A DNA stretch of 64,000 bases from Arthrobacter mangrovi (GTDB lineage Bacteria > Actinomycetota > Actinomycetes > Actinomycetales > Micrococcaceae): assembly GCF_026011795.1 (NCBI RefSeq), contig NZ_BRVS01000001.1, positions 423,886 to 487,885 on the forward strand, in the 5' to 3' direction. The number at the start of each line of letters is the position of its first letter. The stretch's first letter is position 1. This document shows, one piece after another, positions 8,430-16,383 of the stretch. A program made the translations under genes and the position numbers. Below the pieces are notes generated by a model. It was given only the letters and a program-made list of their open reading frames with translations. It ran no database searches and was not told the origin of the DNA.

Positions 8430-9421
8430 TCAACCCTTCGCTTGCGGGAGATGTAGAGCTGGCCTAGGGCCAGACCGAGCGTGACGACGAAGATCACGGT
8501 GGCGATGGCCGCCGCATAGCCGAAGTCGTTCCGGACGAAGCCGTTGCGGTAGAGCCAGGTGCCGAGCACTTGGGTGGAGTTGTTCGGCCCGCCGCTGGTC
8601 ATCACCATGACTTCGTTGAAGACCTGGAAGGCGCCGGAGATCGTCACGATGATCATGAGACCGGACATCTCCCGGACGAGAGGCATGGTGATGTGGAACA
8701 GGCGGCGGGCGGGTCCGATGCCGTCCAGGGCCGCTGCTTCATACAGTTCGGACGGAATCCGCTGGATCGCCACCGCGAAGAGCAGGGTCGAGTAGCCGAA
8801 ACCCTGCCACTGGCTCATCGCGATCACCGCGAGCATGGCGGTGCTCTCCTGCCCGAGCCAGGGCTGGGCCCAGGCCGCGAGGCCGAGCGTCTCCAGCACA
8901 TAGTTGAGCATCCCGAGGTTGGGTTCGTAGATGAAGTAGAACAGCAGACCGGCCACCGTCAGCGAGATGGCGGACGGGATGAAGTAGATGGCCCGCAGAG
9001 CGCGACGCCAGCGGTCGCTGCGGATGCCCTCAATCATCGCGGCCAGCACGATGGCGCCGAAGACCTGGAAGGCGATGGAGATCACCGCGTAGAGGACGTT
9101 GTTGCCCAGCGCGGACCAGAACACCGGGTCCTGCATGAGCTTGACGTAATTGTCGCCGCCGATGAATGTCTGGCGGCCGGAGTAGATGTCCCATTCCAGC
9201 GTGCTGAACGCAAAGTTCTGCAGCAGCGGCAGGTAGACAAAGGAGCCCAGCAGCAGCACCGCGGGCAGGACCCACGCGAAGCTGCGCAGGCGTACCGAGG
9301 ACAGCCGCCCCGAGGACGAACGATCCCGCCGCGCCCCGGGCCTCCGCAGCCGGCGCCGACCGGGAACTGGCTGAACCAGGCCGGCGCCGGAGGCGGTCTT
9401 ACTTGGCTGCTGCAGAAGCAT
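8423..9421 (-). CDS. ABC sugar importer permease (MalF type)
   Basis: A membrane permease of about 332 residues with a basic, Arg-rich N-terminus, a first helix at FAWVLPAVLLLGSFVYLPLL and the EAA loop (YEAAALDGIGPARRLFHITMP). It pairs with the MalG-type protein downstream. The ATG at 9421 overlaps the end of the binding-protein gene by 23 bases; an ATG at 9457 is possible, and no strong ribosome site decides between them. Confidence 0.8.
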   Translation of the reverse strand: MLLQQPSKTASGAGLVQPVPGRRRLRRPGARRDRSSSGRLSSVRLRSFAWVLPAVLLLGSFVYLPLLQNFAFSTLEWDIYSGRQTFIGGDNYVKLMQDPVFWSALGNNVLYAVISIAFQVFGAIVLAAMIEGIRSDRWRRALRAIYFIPSAISLTVAGLLFYFIYEPNLGMLNYVLETLGLAAWAQPWLGQESTAMLAVIAMSQWQGFGYSTLLFAVAIQRIPSELYEAAALDGIGPARRLFHITMPLVREMSGLMIIVTISGAFQVFNEVMVMTSGGPNNSTQVLGTWLYRNGFVRNDFGYAAAIATVIFVVTLGLALGQLYISRKRRVEW

Positions 9422-10718
9422 TGCGCACGCTCTCGAGTACTTCTTCCGGAGTGGCATCGCCGCTGATCAGCGCTTCGCCGCCGGCGAGCCAAGCGTCCGC
9501 AACCTCGGGAACCGTGACGGTGTCCAGCCAGATCACCAGCTGCGAGGCGTCGTTGACCCGGCCGATGCCTTCGAAGACGGCGGCGCTGGAGGTGTCCTCG
9601 GTAACGGCGCCCACCACCGCGCTCGGTTGTCCATACGGGGGCGCCGAAAGCGTGGATGCGTTCTCCGCCGTCGTCGCGAATTTCATGAAATCGACGGCCA
9701 GGGCGGCCCGCGGCGATTTGCCGTTGATCAGGTAGCCTTCGGGCGACCCCTCGATGGCGCCGGGGTCCCCCGCCGCCCCGGTGGGGACGGGCAGCGGGAA
9801 GATGCCGAAATCCTCAGGTTTGAGCTGGGTGCCCTCGGCCGTCACGGTGTCGAACTCGAGGACCTCCTGGTAGTACATCGCGGCCTTGCCGCCAGCCAAT
9901 GCTTCCTGGGCTGTCGTGTAGAGGACGCCGTTGGTTCCCCGGCCGGTGTCGGTGCACTCGTCAACCAGCGCCTTGAACTGTTCCAAGGACTTGATGTAGC
10001 CCGGTTCGTCCAAGGTGGCCGATTCCGGAACGAAGTCCGCACTGAGCTTGTCGCCCGGAACGTTGTAGGCAAAGAGCTGCTGCAGGTAGTGCAGGCCCGG
10101 CCAGCCGTCCTTGTTCCCGAAGGCGATCGGTTCATAGCCGGCTTCCCGGATGGCGGAACAGCTACTGAGGAGCTCTTCGAAGGTCGTCGGCACTTTGACT
10201 CCGGCCTTCTCGAAGACGTCCTTGTTGTAGCCCATGAACTTGCCATTGTTGTACAGCGGGATTCCGTAGTACTTGCCCTCATAGGAGAACGCGTCCAGCG
10301 AGGCCTCCCCAAAGGAGCCGCCCCACTCCGTGTCCGGCCCGAGAACCTCGGTCAGGTCGGCGGCAAGCCCGCCCCGCACAAAGTTCTCCGCCCAGTTCCC
10401 GGTCCAGGAAAAGTAGATGTCCGGCAGTGCTCCCGATGCTGTGAGCGTCTTGGTCTTGTCCTTGATGCTCTGGTCTGTTTCCTGGATCAGTTCCACGGTG
10501 ACGTCCGGGTGCAGAGCCTCGTACTCCGCAGCCAGGTCCTCGAAGTAGGGCTCCAGCGGCTCGCCGGCGAACTTGGTCAGGATGCTCAACGTGCCGGCGT
10601 ACTCCGGCGCCGCGCTGACATCGGCTGCCGCCTCGGGGCTCCCCCCGCCGCATCCGGTGAGTGCCAGGGCTGCCAAGGCCGAGACGGCCGTGACCGTTGC
10701 GAATCTGCGTGCGTTCAT
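9399..10718 (-). CDS. ABC sugar-binding lipoprotein
   Basis: A 439-residue family-1 extracellular solute-binding protein. The signal peptide ends in a lipobox, LALTGC, so the mature protein is tethered to the outer face of the membrane. It has the large two-lobe size and aromatic-rich C-terminal lobe usual for sugar binders. First gene of the leftward operon that continues with the two permeases and the FrlC-like epimerase. AAGGAAG precedes the ATG. Probably binds fructosamines or a glycated amino acid, inferred from the cassette. Confidence 0.85.
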   Translation of the reverse strand: MNARRFATVTAVSALAALALTGCGGGSPEAAADVSAAPEYAGTLSILTKFAGEPLEPYFEDLAAEYEALHPDVTVELIQETDQSIKDKTKTLTASGALPDIYFSWTGNWAENFVRGGLAADLTEVLGPDTEWGGSFGEASLDAFSYEGKYYGIPLYNNGKFMGYNKDVFEKAGVKVPTTFEELLSSCSAIREAGYEPIAFGNKDGWPGLHYLQQLFAYNVPGDKLSADFVPESATLDEPGYIKSLEQFKALVDECTDTGRGTNGVLYTTAQEALAGGKAAMYYQEVLEFDTVTAEGTQLKPEDFGIFPLPVPTGAAGDPGAIEGSPEGYLINGKSPRAALAVDFMKFATTAENASTLSAPPYGQPSAVVGAVTEDTSSAAVFEGIGRVNDASQLVIWLDTVTVPEVADAWLAGGEALISGDATPEEVLESVRNASAAAK

Positions 10719-10837
10719 TGTCTTCCTTCATCTCGCGCCTGCTGCTGGCCGGACGGGACTGCCGATCTGGATCGGGGGAGCCCCTCTTCTCCAGTGGCCC
10801 CCGCCACTGTTCGTGTGGTGCGACTCTACAGAAAAAG

Positions 10838-10853
10838 TGATACCGGTACCAGA
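10838..10853. promoter_or_regulatory. LacI-family operator O1 (frl-like cassette)
   Basis: TGATACCGGTACCAGA, a near-palindrome centred on CCGG/TACCGGTA. It has the same core as the perfect site at 10924-10939, 86 bases away centre to centre, about eight helical turns. It lies on the promoter side of the binding-protein gene. The adjacent LacI-type protein (13020-14114) is the obvious ligand. Confidence 0.72.
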
Positions 10854-10885
10854 GATTTTTTCCGGAAAATCAAAAAACTTGGCCA

Positions 10886-10914
10886 TTGACGAGCAATGAG
10901 GCGTGTGCCACGAT
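10886..10914 (+). promoter_or_regulatory. Probable promoter of the deglycase operon
   Basis: TTGACG at 10886-10891 and CACGAT at 10909-10914 are separated by 17 bases. Transcription would start near 10921, just before operator O2, so a bound repressor would block it. The -10 match is only fair. Confidence 0.45.
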
Positions 10915-10923
10915 GTAGCTCGG

Positions 10924-10939
10924 CTGATACCGGTATCAG
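10924..10939. promoter_or_regulatory. LacI-family operator O2 (perfect palindrome)
   Basis: CTGATACCGGTATCAG is a perfect 16-base palindrome with a central CG, typical of LacI-family operators. It lies just downstream of the probable start of transcription of the FrlB-like gene and pairs with O1. Confidence 0.78.
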
Positions 10940-10996
10940 ATGTCCTCTGTAAACCGACGCCACCCCTCCCAGAAAACCTTCCGAAAGGATCCACAG

Positions 10997-11998
10997 ATGC
11001 TCGGTTTCGACGAATCGGAGTTCCGCGCCCAGACGGCGAGCGCCGTCGGTCTCAGGCCGCAAATCGAAGAGCTCGTCCAGAGCCTGACCTCGCAGGGCTT
11101 CGACAACCTGTTCCTCGTCGGGGCCGGCGGGACGTACGCAGCCATGTGGCCCTACGAGCACCTGGCGGCGAAACACTCGACTCTTCCGGTCAAGGCAGCG
11201 ATCGCGGCGGAACTCACCGCCGTCGGCGACGCAACTCTGGGGGAACGCTCGGTGGCCATTTTCACCTCGGTCTCCGGCACGACGGACGACAGCCTGCGCG
11301 CGATCGAGTTCTGCAAGGCGAAAGGCGTACGCACCATCGCTTTTACGGGCTACCCGGACTCGCCGATCGCCCAGGCCGTCGACGTTGCTCTCGTTTCGCG
11401 GCCGAAGACCTGGCCGTTCGACATGCAGATGCTGCTGTTCATGACCTGCCTGCTCTCCACCCGCGGCGAATTCGCCGGCTACGAGAAGTTCGCGGACGAG
11501 CTTGCCAACCTTCCCGACGTGCTCGTCGAAGTCGCCCGGCAGGCAGAGCCTGTGGCGGCGGCGTTTGCCGAAGCACACCGGGACACCGAGTACCACTTCC
11601 TGGTAGGCGGCGGGAACCTGTGGGGCTTCACCTACCTCTACTCCATGTGCATCCTCGAAGAAATGCAGTGGCTGCGCACAACCCGTGTACACAGCGCCGA
11701 GTTCTTCCATGGCTCGCTGGAACTTCTGGAAAAGGACACCAGCGTCATCCTGTTCCAAGGCGAAGACGAGGCCCGTGTCCTGACCGACCGCGTCGAACGG
11801 TTCGTCCGCAAGGTCTCCGACGACGTGACCATCTTCGATACGAAGGACTATCCCTTGACCGGGATCAGCGAGGAATTCCGCGGCATTCTCGCTCCTATGG
11901 TGCTCGACACGGTAACCGGCCGGGTGAGCAAGCACCTGGAGCGCGTGCGCGAGCATTCCCTGGACCTCCGCCGGTACTACCGGGTGATGGAGTACTAG
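10997..11998 (+). CDS. FrlB-like fructosamine-6-phosphate deglycase (SIS domains)
   Basis: A 333-residue protein with two SIS (sugar isomerase) domains: the first carries FLVGAGGTYAAMW near residue 35 and SVSGTTDD near residue 90, the second starts near residue 190. This is the layout of FrlB, which splits fructoselysine 6-phosphate into an amino acid and glucose 6-phosphate. ATG at 10997 has AAAGGA eight bases upstream; an earlier in-frame start at 10940 would lie on the operator and is rejected. It is followed by a PfkB kinase of FrlD type. A glucosamine-6-phosphate-like deaminase is the alternative; the trio with FrlC- and FrlD-like genes makes deglycase more likely. Confidence 0.75.
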   Translation: MLGFDESEFRAQTASAVGLRPQIEELVQSLTSQGFDNLFLVGAGGTYAAMWPYEHLAAKHSTLPVKAAIAAELTAVGDATLGERSVAIFTSVSGTTDDSLRAIEFCKAKGVRTIAFTGYPDSPIAQAVDVALVSRPKTWPFDMQMLLFMTCLLSTRGEFAGYEKFADELANLPDVLVEVARQAEPVAAAFAEAHRDTEYHFLVGGGNLWGFTYLYSMCILEEMQWLRTTRVHSAEFFHGSLELLEKDTSVILFQGEDEARVLTDRVERFVRKVSDDVTIFDTKDYPLTGISEEFRGILAPMVLDTVTGRVSKHLERVREHSLDLRRYYRVMEY

Positions 11999-12032
11999 GA
12001 GGCCGTCGCACACAGCTGATCAGCACCGCCGC

Positions 12033-12067
12033 AGGCGCTGCCGGCATCGAGGGTGCCGGCAGCGCCT
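12033..12067 (+). repeat. Strong hairpin between deglycase and kinase genes
   Basis: A perfect 14-base inverted repeat (AGGCGCTGCCGGCA, loop of seven, TGCCGGCAGCGCCT) fills the 94-base gap between the FrlB-like and FrlD-like genes. No U-run follows, so it is not a classic terminator. It may act as an mRNA processing or stability element, or a partial attenuator. Confidence 0.7.
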
Positions 12068-12092
12068 GGACTGGCCCGGAAAGGGGCATGCA

Positions 12093-12977
12093 ATGAAGGT
12101 TCTTGGTTTCGGTGACAACATCATCGACCGGTTCAACGACCGCCGCGTGGTCTACCCGGGCGGAAACTGCGTCAACTTCGCGGTATTCGCCCGGAAATTG
12201 GGTCTGGACGCGGATTACCTCGGCGTTTTCGGCAATGACGACTATGCGGACCTGCTTCGCGGTGCCATTGCCCTCGAAGGAGTAGGCACGCCGCACTGCG
12301 TGATCCGGGAAGGACCGAGCGGCATCAGCAATCTCACGGTCGTCGACGGCGAGCGGGTCTTCGGCGGCTGGAACGGCGGTGGCGTCACTGTGTCTGAACC
12401 GCTCACCTTGGATCCGGCTCTCCTGGCCTACGCAGCAGAGTTCGCGCTGACGCACTCGAGCGTCTATTCCAGGTCAGAACATGACCTGCCCGCCTTGCAC
12501 GGGCTCGGCAGGTTGGTCAGCTACGACTTCTCCAGCGAGGACGATTTCCGCACCCACGGCTATCTGTCCCGCGTCTGCCCTTCCATCGACCTTGCACTGT
12601 TCTCGTGTTCCCACCTCAGCGTCACGGAGACCACCGCCCTGCTGGAGAAGGCGGTCCGGCTCGGTGCTCGCATGGCCCTCGGTACCCGCGGCACTGCAGG
12701 AAGCATCCTCTGGGACGGCAGGAATCTCCTGGCAGGAAGTTGCGAACCTGTCGACGAAGAAGCCATTGTCGACACCATGGGCTGCGGCGATGCCTACCTG
12801 GCGGCTTTCGTGGCCGCCATGCTGTGGGCCGGTTGGACAAGGGAAGAACTGCCTTCCGCCGCCCAGCGCGCCGAATGCCTCACCTCGGCCGCATCCTTCG
12901 CCGCGCGCCAGACCCTGGTGGACGGCGCTTTCGGGCACGGCCAGCCGGTCGGCGATGGCGCGACAACTAGAATGTGA
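12093..12977 (+). CDS. FrlD-like fructosamine kinase (PfkB family)
   Basis: A 294-residue PfkB-family sugar kinase. The N-terminus shows the substrate-binding PGGNCVNFAVFARKLG segment, and the C-terminal signature DTMGCGDAY at residues 227-235 supplies the catalytic Asp and anion hole; the GCGD form replaces the usual GAGD. Together with the FrlB-like deglycase this predicts phosphorylation of a fructosamine at C6 inside the cell, followed by its cleavage. AAAGGGG precedes the ATG. It is separated from the deglycase gene by a 94-base gap holding a hairpin. Confidence 0.77.
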   Translation: MKVLGFGDNIIDRFNDRRVVYPGGNCVNFAVFARKLGLDADYLGVFGNDDYADLLRGAIALEGVGTPHCVIREGPSGISNLTVVDGERVFGGWNGGGVTVSEPLTLDPALLAYAAEFALTHSSVYSRSEHDLPALHGLGRLVSYDFSSEDDFRTHGYLSRVCPSIDLALFSCSHLSVTETTALLEKAVRLGARMALGTRGTAGSILWDGRNLLAGSCEPVDEEAIVDTMGCGDAYLAAFVAAMLWAGWTREELPSAAQRAECLTSAASFAARQTLVDGAFGHGQPVGDGATTRM

Positions 12978-13019
12978 GTCATCCCATCCCCCTTTCCAGA
13001 GACAAGTAGGTTTGTGCCA

Positions 13020-14114
13020 ATGGCTGCGGAGCGAGTTCGCGGTACGTCCTCACCAACCATTTCGGAAGTCGCCGCCGAAGCCGGAGTAGGCAGGGCGTCG
13101 GCCGCCCGCACGTTGGGAAACTACGGCTATGTCAGCCCGGAGCTTCGCGAGCGCGTGCTCGCCGCGGCCGAGAAGCTCGGCTACCGGGCAAACGCGTTGG
13201 CCCGCAGCGTCTCGACCGGGGTGAGCCATACGCTTGGCGTGGTGGTCGCCGACATCGGAAACCCGTTTTTCGCGGGCGTGGTGCGCGGAATCAGCGACAC
13301 CTCCCGTGCCAGCGGCTTCGACACCATCGTCCTGAGCAGCCACGAAGACCTGGCCGAGGAAAAGGCCTCCATGGGCGTACTGCTCGACAAGCGGGTGGAC
13401 GGGATCATACTGGCCTCGGCCGCCGTCAGCCCCAAGGAGGCGAAACACATCCAGGAGGCCATGGACGTCGGCATCCCGGTAGTCCTGGTGGACCGGGCGC
13501 TGGAACACGTCGCCGCCGACGCCGTCGTCATCGACAACCGGGATGCCTCGCGCCGCGCCGTCGAAACACTCATCGCCGTTGGCCACCGGCGGATCGGCTT
13601 CGTCTGGGGACCAAGCTCCACGCGCCCGGTGGCGACCCGACGCGAGCTACTCGCCGCGGCGGCCAAGAGCCTCTGGACCGACAGTGAGCGGCTGCGCGGT
13701 TACTTGGACGCGCTCGACGACGCCGGCATCGCCTTCGACCCGAACCTGATCATGGTGGGGGTCAAGACGGAGGCGACGGCGGCCGACGCGGCCGCACAGA
13801 TGCTCAGGCTGCCGGATCCTCCGACCGCCCTGCTGTGTACCGAGAATGATGCCATGACAGGCGCCCTGCGCGCCGTCCGCGCTGCCGGGCTGAAGTACCC
13901 GGGAGATATCTCGCTCATCGGGTTCGATGACAGTTCCTGGGCAGCGGTAATGGATCCCCCGCTCACAATGATCGAACAGCCGATGCTGCGGCTCGGCGCC
14001 CTCACCGCGGAACGGCTCCTTGCCCGGATCAAAGGGGAGGACCCCGAGCCCGAAGTGCACACGCTCGAGTCTCGTTTCATCGAGCGCGGATCGGTGGCTC
14101 CGCCCCGGCACTGA
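13020..14114 (+). CDS. LacI-family repressor
   Basis: A 364-residue LacI/GalR regulator: N-terminal helix-turn-helix (TISEVAAEAGVGRASAARTL), hinge helix, then a periplasmic-binding-protein-like effector domain. An insert near residues 200-215 (RRELLAAAAKSLWTDS) is unusual for the family. ATG at 13020 is preferred to the GTG at 13014 because AGTAGG lies nine bases before it. It closes the deglycase-kinase unit and is the best candidate for binding the two CCGG-centred operators at 10838 and 10924. Confidence 0.85.
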   Translation: MAAERVRGTSSPTISEVAAEAGVGRASAARTLGNYGYVSPELRERVLAAAEKLGYRANALARSVSTGVSHTLGVVVADIGNPFFAGVVRGISDTSRASGFDTIVLSSHEDLAEEKASMGVLLDKRVDGIILASAAVSPKEAKHIQEAMDVGIPVVLVDRALEHVAADAVVIDNRDASRRAVETLIAVGHRRIGFVWGPSSTRPVATRRELLAAAAKSLWTDSERLRGYLDALDDAGIAFDPNLIMVGVKTEATAADAAAQMLRLPDPPTALLCTENDAMTGALRAVRAAGLKYPGDISLIGFDDSSWAAVMDPPLTMIEQPMLRLGALTAERLLARIKGEDPEPEVHTLESRFIERGSVAPPRH

Positions 14115-14133
14115 CCGCACAGGTCAGGCGAGA

Positions 14134-14177
14134 AGGACGGGACGGACCACTGGTGACCCGCGTTTCCGTTCCGTCCT
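14134..14177 (+). terminator. Terminator-like hairpin after LacI gene
   Basis: Thirteen-base arms AGGACGGGACGGA and TCCGTTCCGTCCT pair fully if one G-U is allowed, with an 18-base loop, 20 bases beyond the LacI stop. No clear U-run follows, so intrinsic termination is plausible but not certain. Confidence 0.5.
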
Positions 14178-14250
14178 CCTCATGACTGCGGCCACCTGGC
14201 CAAGCGCCTGACGATGACGCTTGTGCCCGTGAAGACAGCGGTCTGCTTGC

Positions 14251-14361
14251 CTAGGCCTCGGTGCCTGCCGGAATGCCGGTAATGAATTCGGCGGCTTTCT
14301 CGCCGATGAGCACTGAGGGGGCGTTGGTGTTGCCGGTGGGGACGAGCAGCATGATGGAGGC
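14251..14361 (-). pseudogene. 3' remnant of a GMC oxidoreductase gene
   Basis: On the minus strand this encodes only the last 36 or so residues of a GMC oxidoreductase, including VPTGNTNAPSVLIGEKAAEF and a stop. Bases 14260-14361 match 18507-18608, the end of the intact GMC gene, with nine differences in 102 by my count. Similarity stops abruptly at 14361. It is a paralogous fragment left by deletion or rearrangement. Confidence 0.8.
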
Positions 14362-14366
14362 AGAAC

Positions 14367-14583
14367 AACGGCGCGCTGCCGATCGCCTCCGACGCGGACA
14401 AGACCTCGCTGGTCCTGAAGGACAACGCAGGTGTCGCGATGAATCCCGCGCTGCTGGGATGCCGAAGCGGACGTGTGGAGCACGCCGGCAGGGGACTACA
14501 CCGTCCGCGTCGGAGGATCCTCGGGCGATATCGAGCTGTCCAGCACTGTCAAGGTCAGCACCTCCAGCGGGCAGAAGGACTGA
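14367..14583 (+). pseudogene. Broken GH3-like glycosidase remnant
   Basis: The end of this stretch (14452-14583) translates as CWDAEADVWSTPAGDYTVRVGG... to a stop, resembling the C-terminal fibronectin-III-like domain of family-3 beta-glucosidases. In another frame, 14367 onward gives NGALPIASDADKTSLVL, which recalls the LLKN-NGALPL region of the same family. The two pieces are in different frames with no start codon, so this looks like a deleted, frameshifted relic. It abuts the GMC remnant. The GH3 assignment is from motif memory only. Confidence 0.5.
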
Positions 14584-14652
14584 GCGGCCCGCTGGCTGAA
14601 GCCCGGAAATCGCGGGCCGCCTGACCACCCAGGCAGACGGCAACGCCGGACA

Positions 14653-14692
14653 GGGGTGGCACCGGAGAAAATCCGGTGCCACCCCCTTTTTT
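14653..14692 (+). terminator. Intrinsic terminator
   Basis: A perfect 14-base stem (GGGGTGGCACCGGA with TCCGGTGCCACCCC), five-base loop and a run of six Ts at 14687-14692. It once terminated the GH3-like gene whose remnant precedes it. It lies about 50 bases past the stop of the convergent monooxygenase gene. Confidence 0.88.
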
Positions 14693-14742
14693 GCCGGCGG
14701 CATGTTCGAGTCCGGCCGGTTAGCCTGGCTCCACCCGATTAA

Positions 14743-16371
14743 TCAGCTTGCCAGCTCTGCTGCTTCGCGGGATCGGATAGTAAATCCGCGGTAGCCGTCG
14801 GCGGCGATTTCCTGGGTGAGGCGGCGGTAGTTGTGGACGCCGCCGAGGTACGGCAGGATCTGGCGGGGCTTGCCCTCAACGTTGGCCCCGGAGTACCAGG
14901 AGCTGGACTGCGGGAACAGCGTGAAATCGGCGACTTCACTGGCGTGCCGAACCCATTCCTGCTCGGCTTCCTGTGTGGGCTCGATCCGGTCGATGCCTTT
15001 CTCCTCCAGGTAGCCGAGGCAGGCGGTGATCCAGTCGACGTGCTGCTCGATGGAGACCATCATGTTGCTCAGCACGGAGGGGCTCAGCGGGCCAGTGACC
15101 GTGAACAGGTTCGGGAAGCCGTTGACGGCCAGCCCAAGGTAGCTGCTTGCCGCGGCGTCCCACTTTTCCTTGAGCGACTGGCCGCCGACGCCGCGGACAT
15201 CGATCCGTGTGAAGGAACCGGTAACGGCGTCGAACCCCGTGGCCAGCACCAGGTAGTCGACCTCATAGGTGCGCGCCGCCGTCGTAATTCCCTTCTCGGT
15301 GACCTCCGTGATGGGTTCCTTGAGCAGGTTGACCAGGGTGACGTTCTCGCGGTTGAACGTCTCGTAGTAGCCGGTGTCGATGCAGAGGCGGCGGGTGGCG
15401 ATGGGATAGCCGGAGGGTGTCAGGGCGGCTGCCGTTTCCGGGTCCTTGACGCGCTCGGCGATCTTGCGTGCGACGAATTCGGCGGCGGTGGCGTTGGCCT
15501 TCAGGTCGGTCATCTGGTCTATGAACATGCCCTGGAATTTGAACGGCGCACCCTCCTCATACACTTCCTCGAAGATAGCGTTGCGCTCTTCCTCGGTGAC
15601 GTCGAAGGCGGACTTGCCCGTGTTCTCCAGCGCGAGTCCGTCCAGCGAATCCCGGGCGGCGGCGCGCAGCCGGGCATACTCCCGCTTGACCTGCTCCAGC
15701 TCCTTCGGCTGCAGGGGCCGGTTCTTCGCGGGCAGGCTGAAGCTGGGGGTGCGCTGCAGGACGTAGAGATGCTCGGCGCTCTTGGCGATCTCGGGTATGG
15801 CCTGGATGCCGGAGGAGCCGGTGCCCAGCACGGCCACGCGCTTGCCGGTGAAGTCGACGGGTTCTTCGGGCCAGTCGAAGGTATTGAGGAGGGTGCCTTG
15901 GAACCGGGAGAGGCCCCGCAGGTCCGGGATCTTCGTGGCAGAGAGCACGCCGGTGGCGAGGATGCAGAACTTCGCGGTGAGGCTTTCGCCTTCCTCGGTG
16001 CGGAGAGTCCAGACGCTGGCCTCGTCGTCGAACTTCGCGGAGCTGACCTTGGTGTTGAACTGGATGTCTCGGCGCAGGTCGAAGCGGTCCGCCACGTGCC
16101 GGGCGTAGGACAGCAGTTCCGGCTGAGCGGCATAGCGCTCGGTCCAGTTCCATTCCTGCTGCAGTTCTTCGTCGAAGGAGTAGGAGTAGTGGATGCTTTC
16201 GACGTCGCAGCGGGCGCCCGGGTAGCGGTTCCAGTACCAGGTGCCGCCTACCTCCGGTGCAGCCTCGAGGACGCGGGCGGAGAAGCCCCGGCTGCGGAGG
16301 CGGTGCAATGCCATGAGGCCGGACCAGCCGGCGCCGACGATCAGGACGTCGAAATCAGTGGTGTGGGTCAT
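14743..16371 (-). CDS. Baeyer-Villiger-type flavin monooxygenase
   Basis: A 542-residue two-dinucleotide-domain flavoprotein. FAD-binding GAGWSG lies at residues 13-18, the CHMO-like GGTWYWNRYPGARCD at 42-56 and NADPH-binding GTGSSG at 183-188. The Baeyer-Villiger fingerprint FxGxxxHxxxW(P/D) is present at 157-168 as FQGTLLNTFDWP, with Asn163 replacing the conserved His. The family inserts oxygen next to a ketone, giving an ester or lactone. An esterase gene follows upstream on the same strand (12-base gap), and a GMC alcohol oxidase lies nearby, so a cyclic or long-chain ketone is the likely substrate. Whether the Asn form is fully active is open. Confidence 0.8.
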   Translation of the reverse strand: MTHTTDFDVLIVGAGWSGLMALHRLRSRGFSARVLEAAPEVGGTWYWNRYPGARCDVESIHYSYSFDEELQQEWNWTERYAAQPELLSYARHVADRFDLRRDIQFNTKVSSAKFDDEASVWTLRTEEGESLTAKFCILATGVLSATKIPDLRGLSRFQGTLLNTFDWPEEPVDFTGKRVAVLGTGSSGIQAIPEIAKSAEHLYVLQRTPSFSLPAKNRPLQPKELEQVKREYARLRAAARDSLDGLALENTGKSAFDVTEEERNAIFEEVYEEGAPFKFQGMFIDQMTDLKANATAAEFVARKIAERVKDPETAAALTPSGYPIATRRLCIDTGYYETFNRENVTLVNLLKEPITEVTEKGITTAARTYEVDYLVLATGFDAVTGSFTRIDVRGVGGQSLKEKWDAAASSYLGLAVNGFPNLFTVTGPLSPSVLSNMMVSIEQHVDWITACLGYLEEKGIDRIEPTQEAEQEWVRHASEVADFTLFPQSSSWYSGANVEGKPRQILPYLGGVHNYRRLTQEIAADGYRGFTIRSREAAELAS

Positions 16372-16383
16372 CTCTGGACCTTC

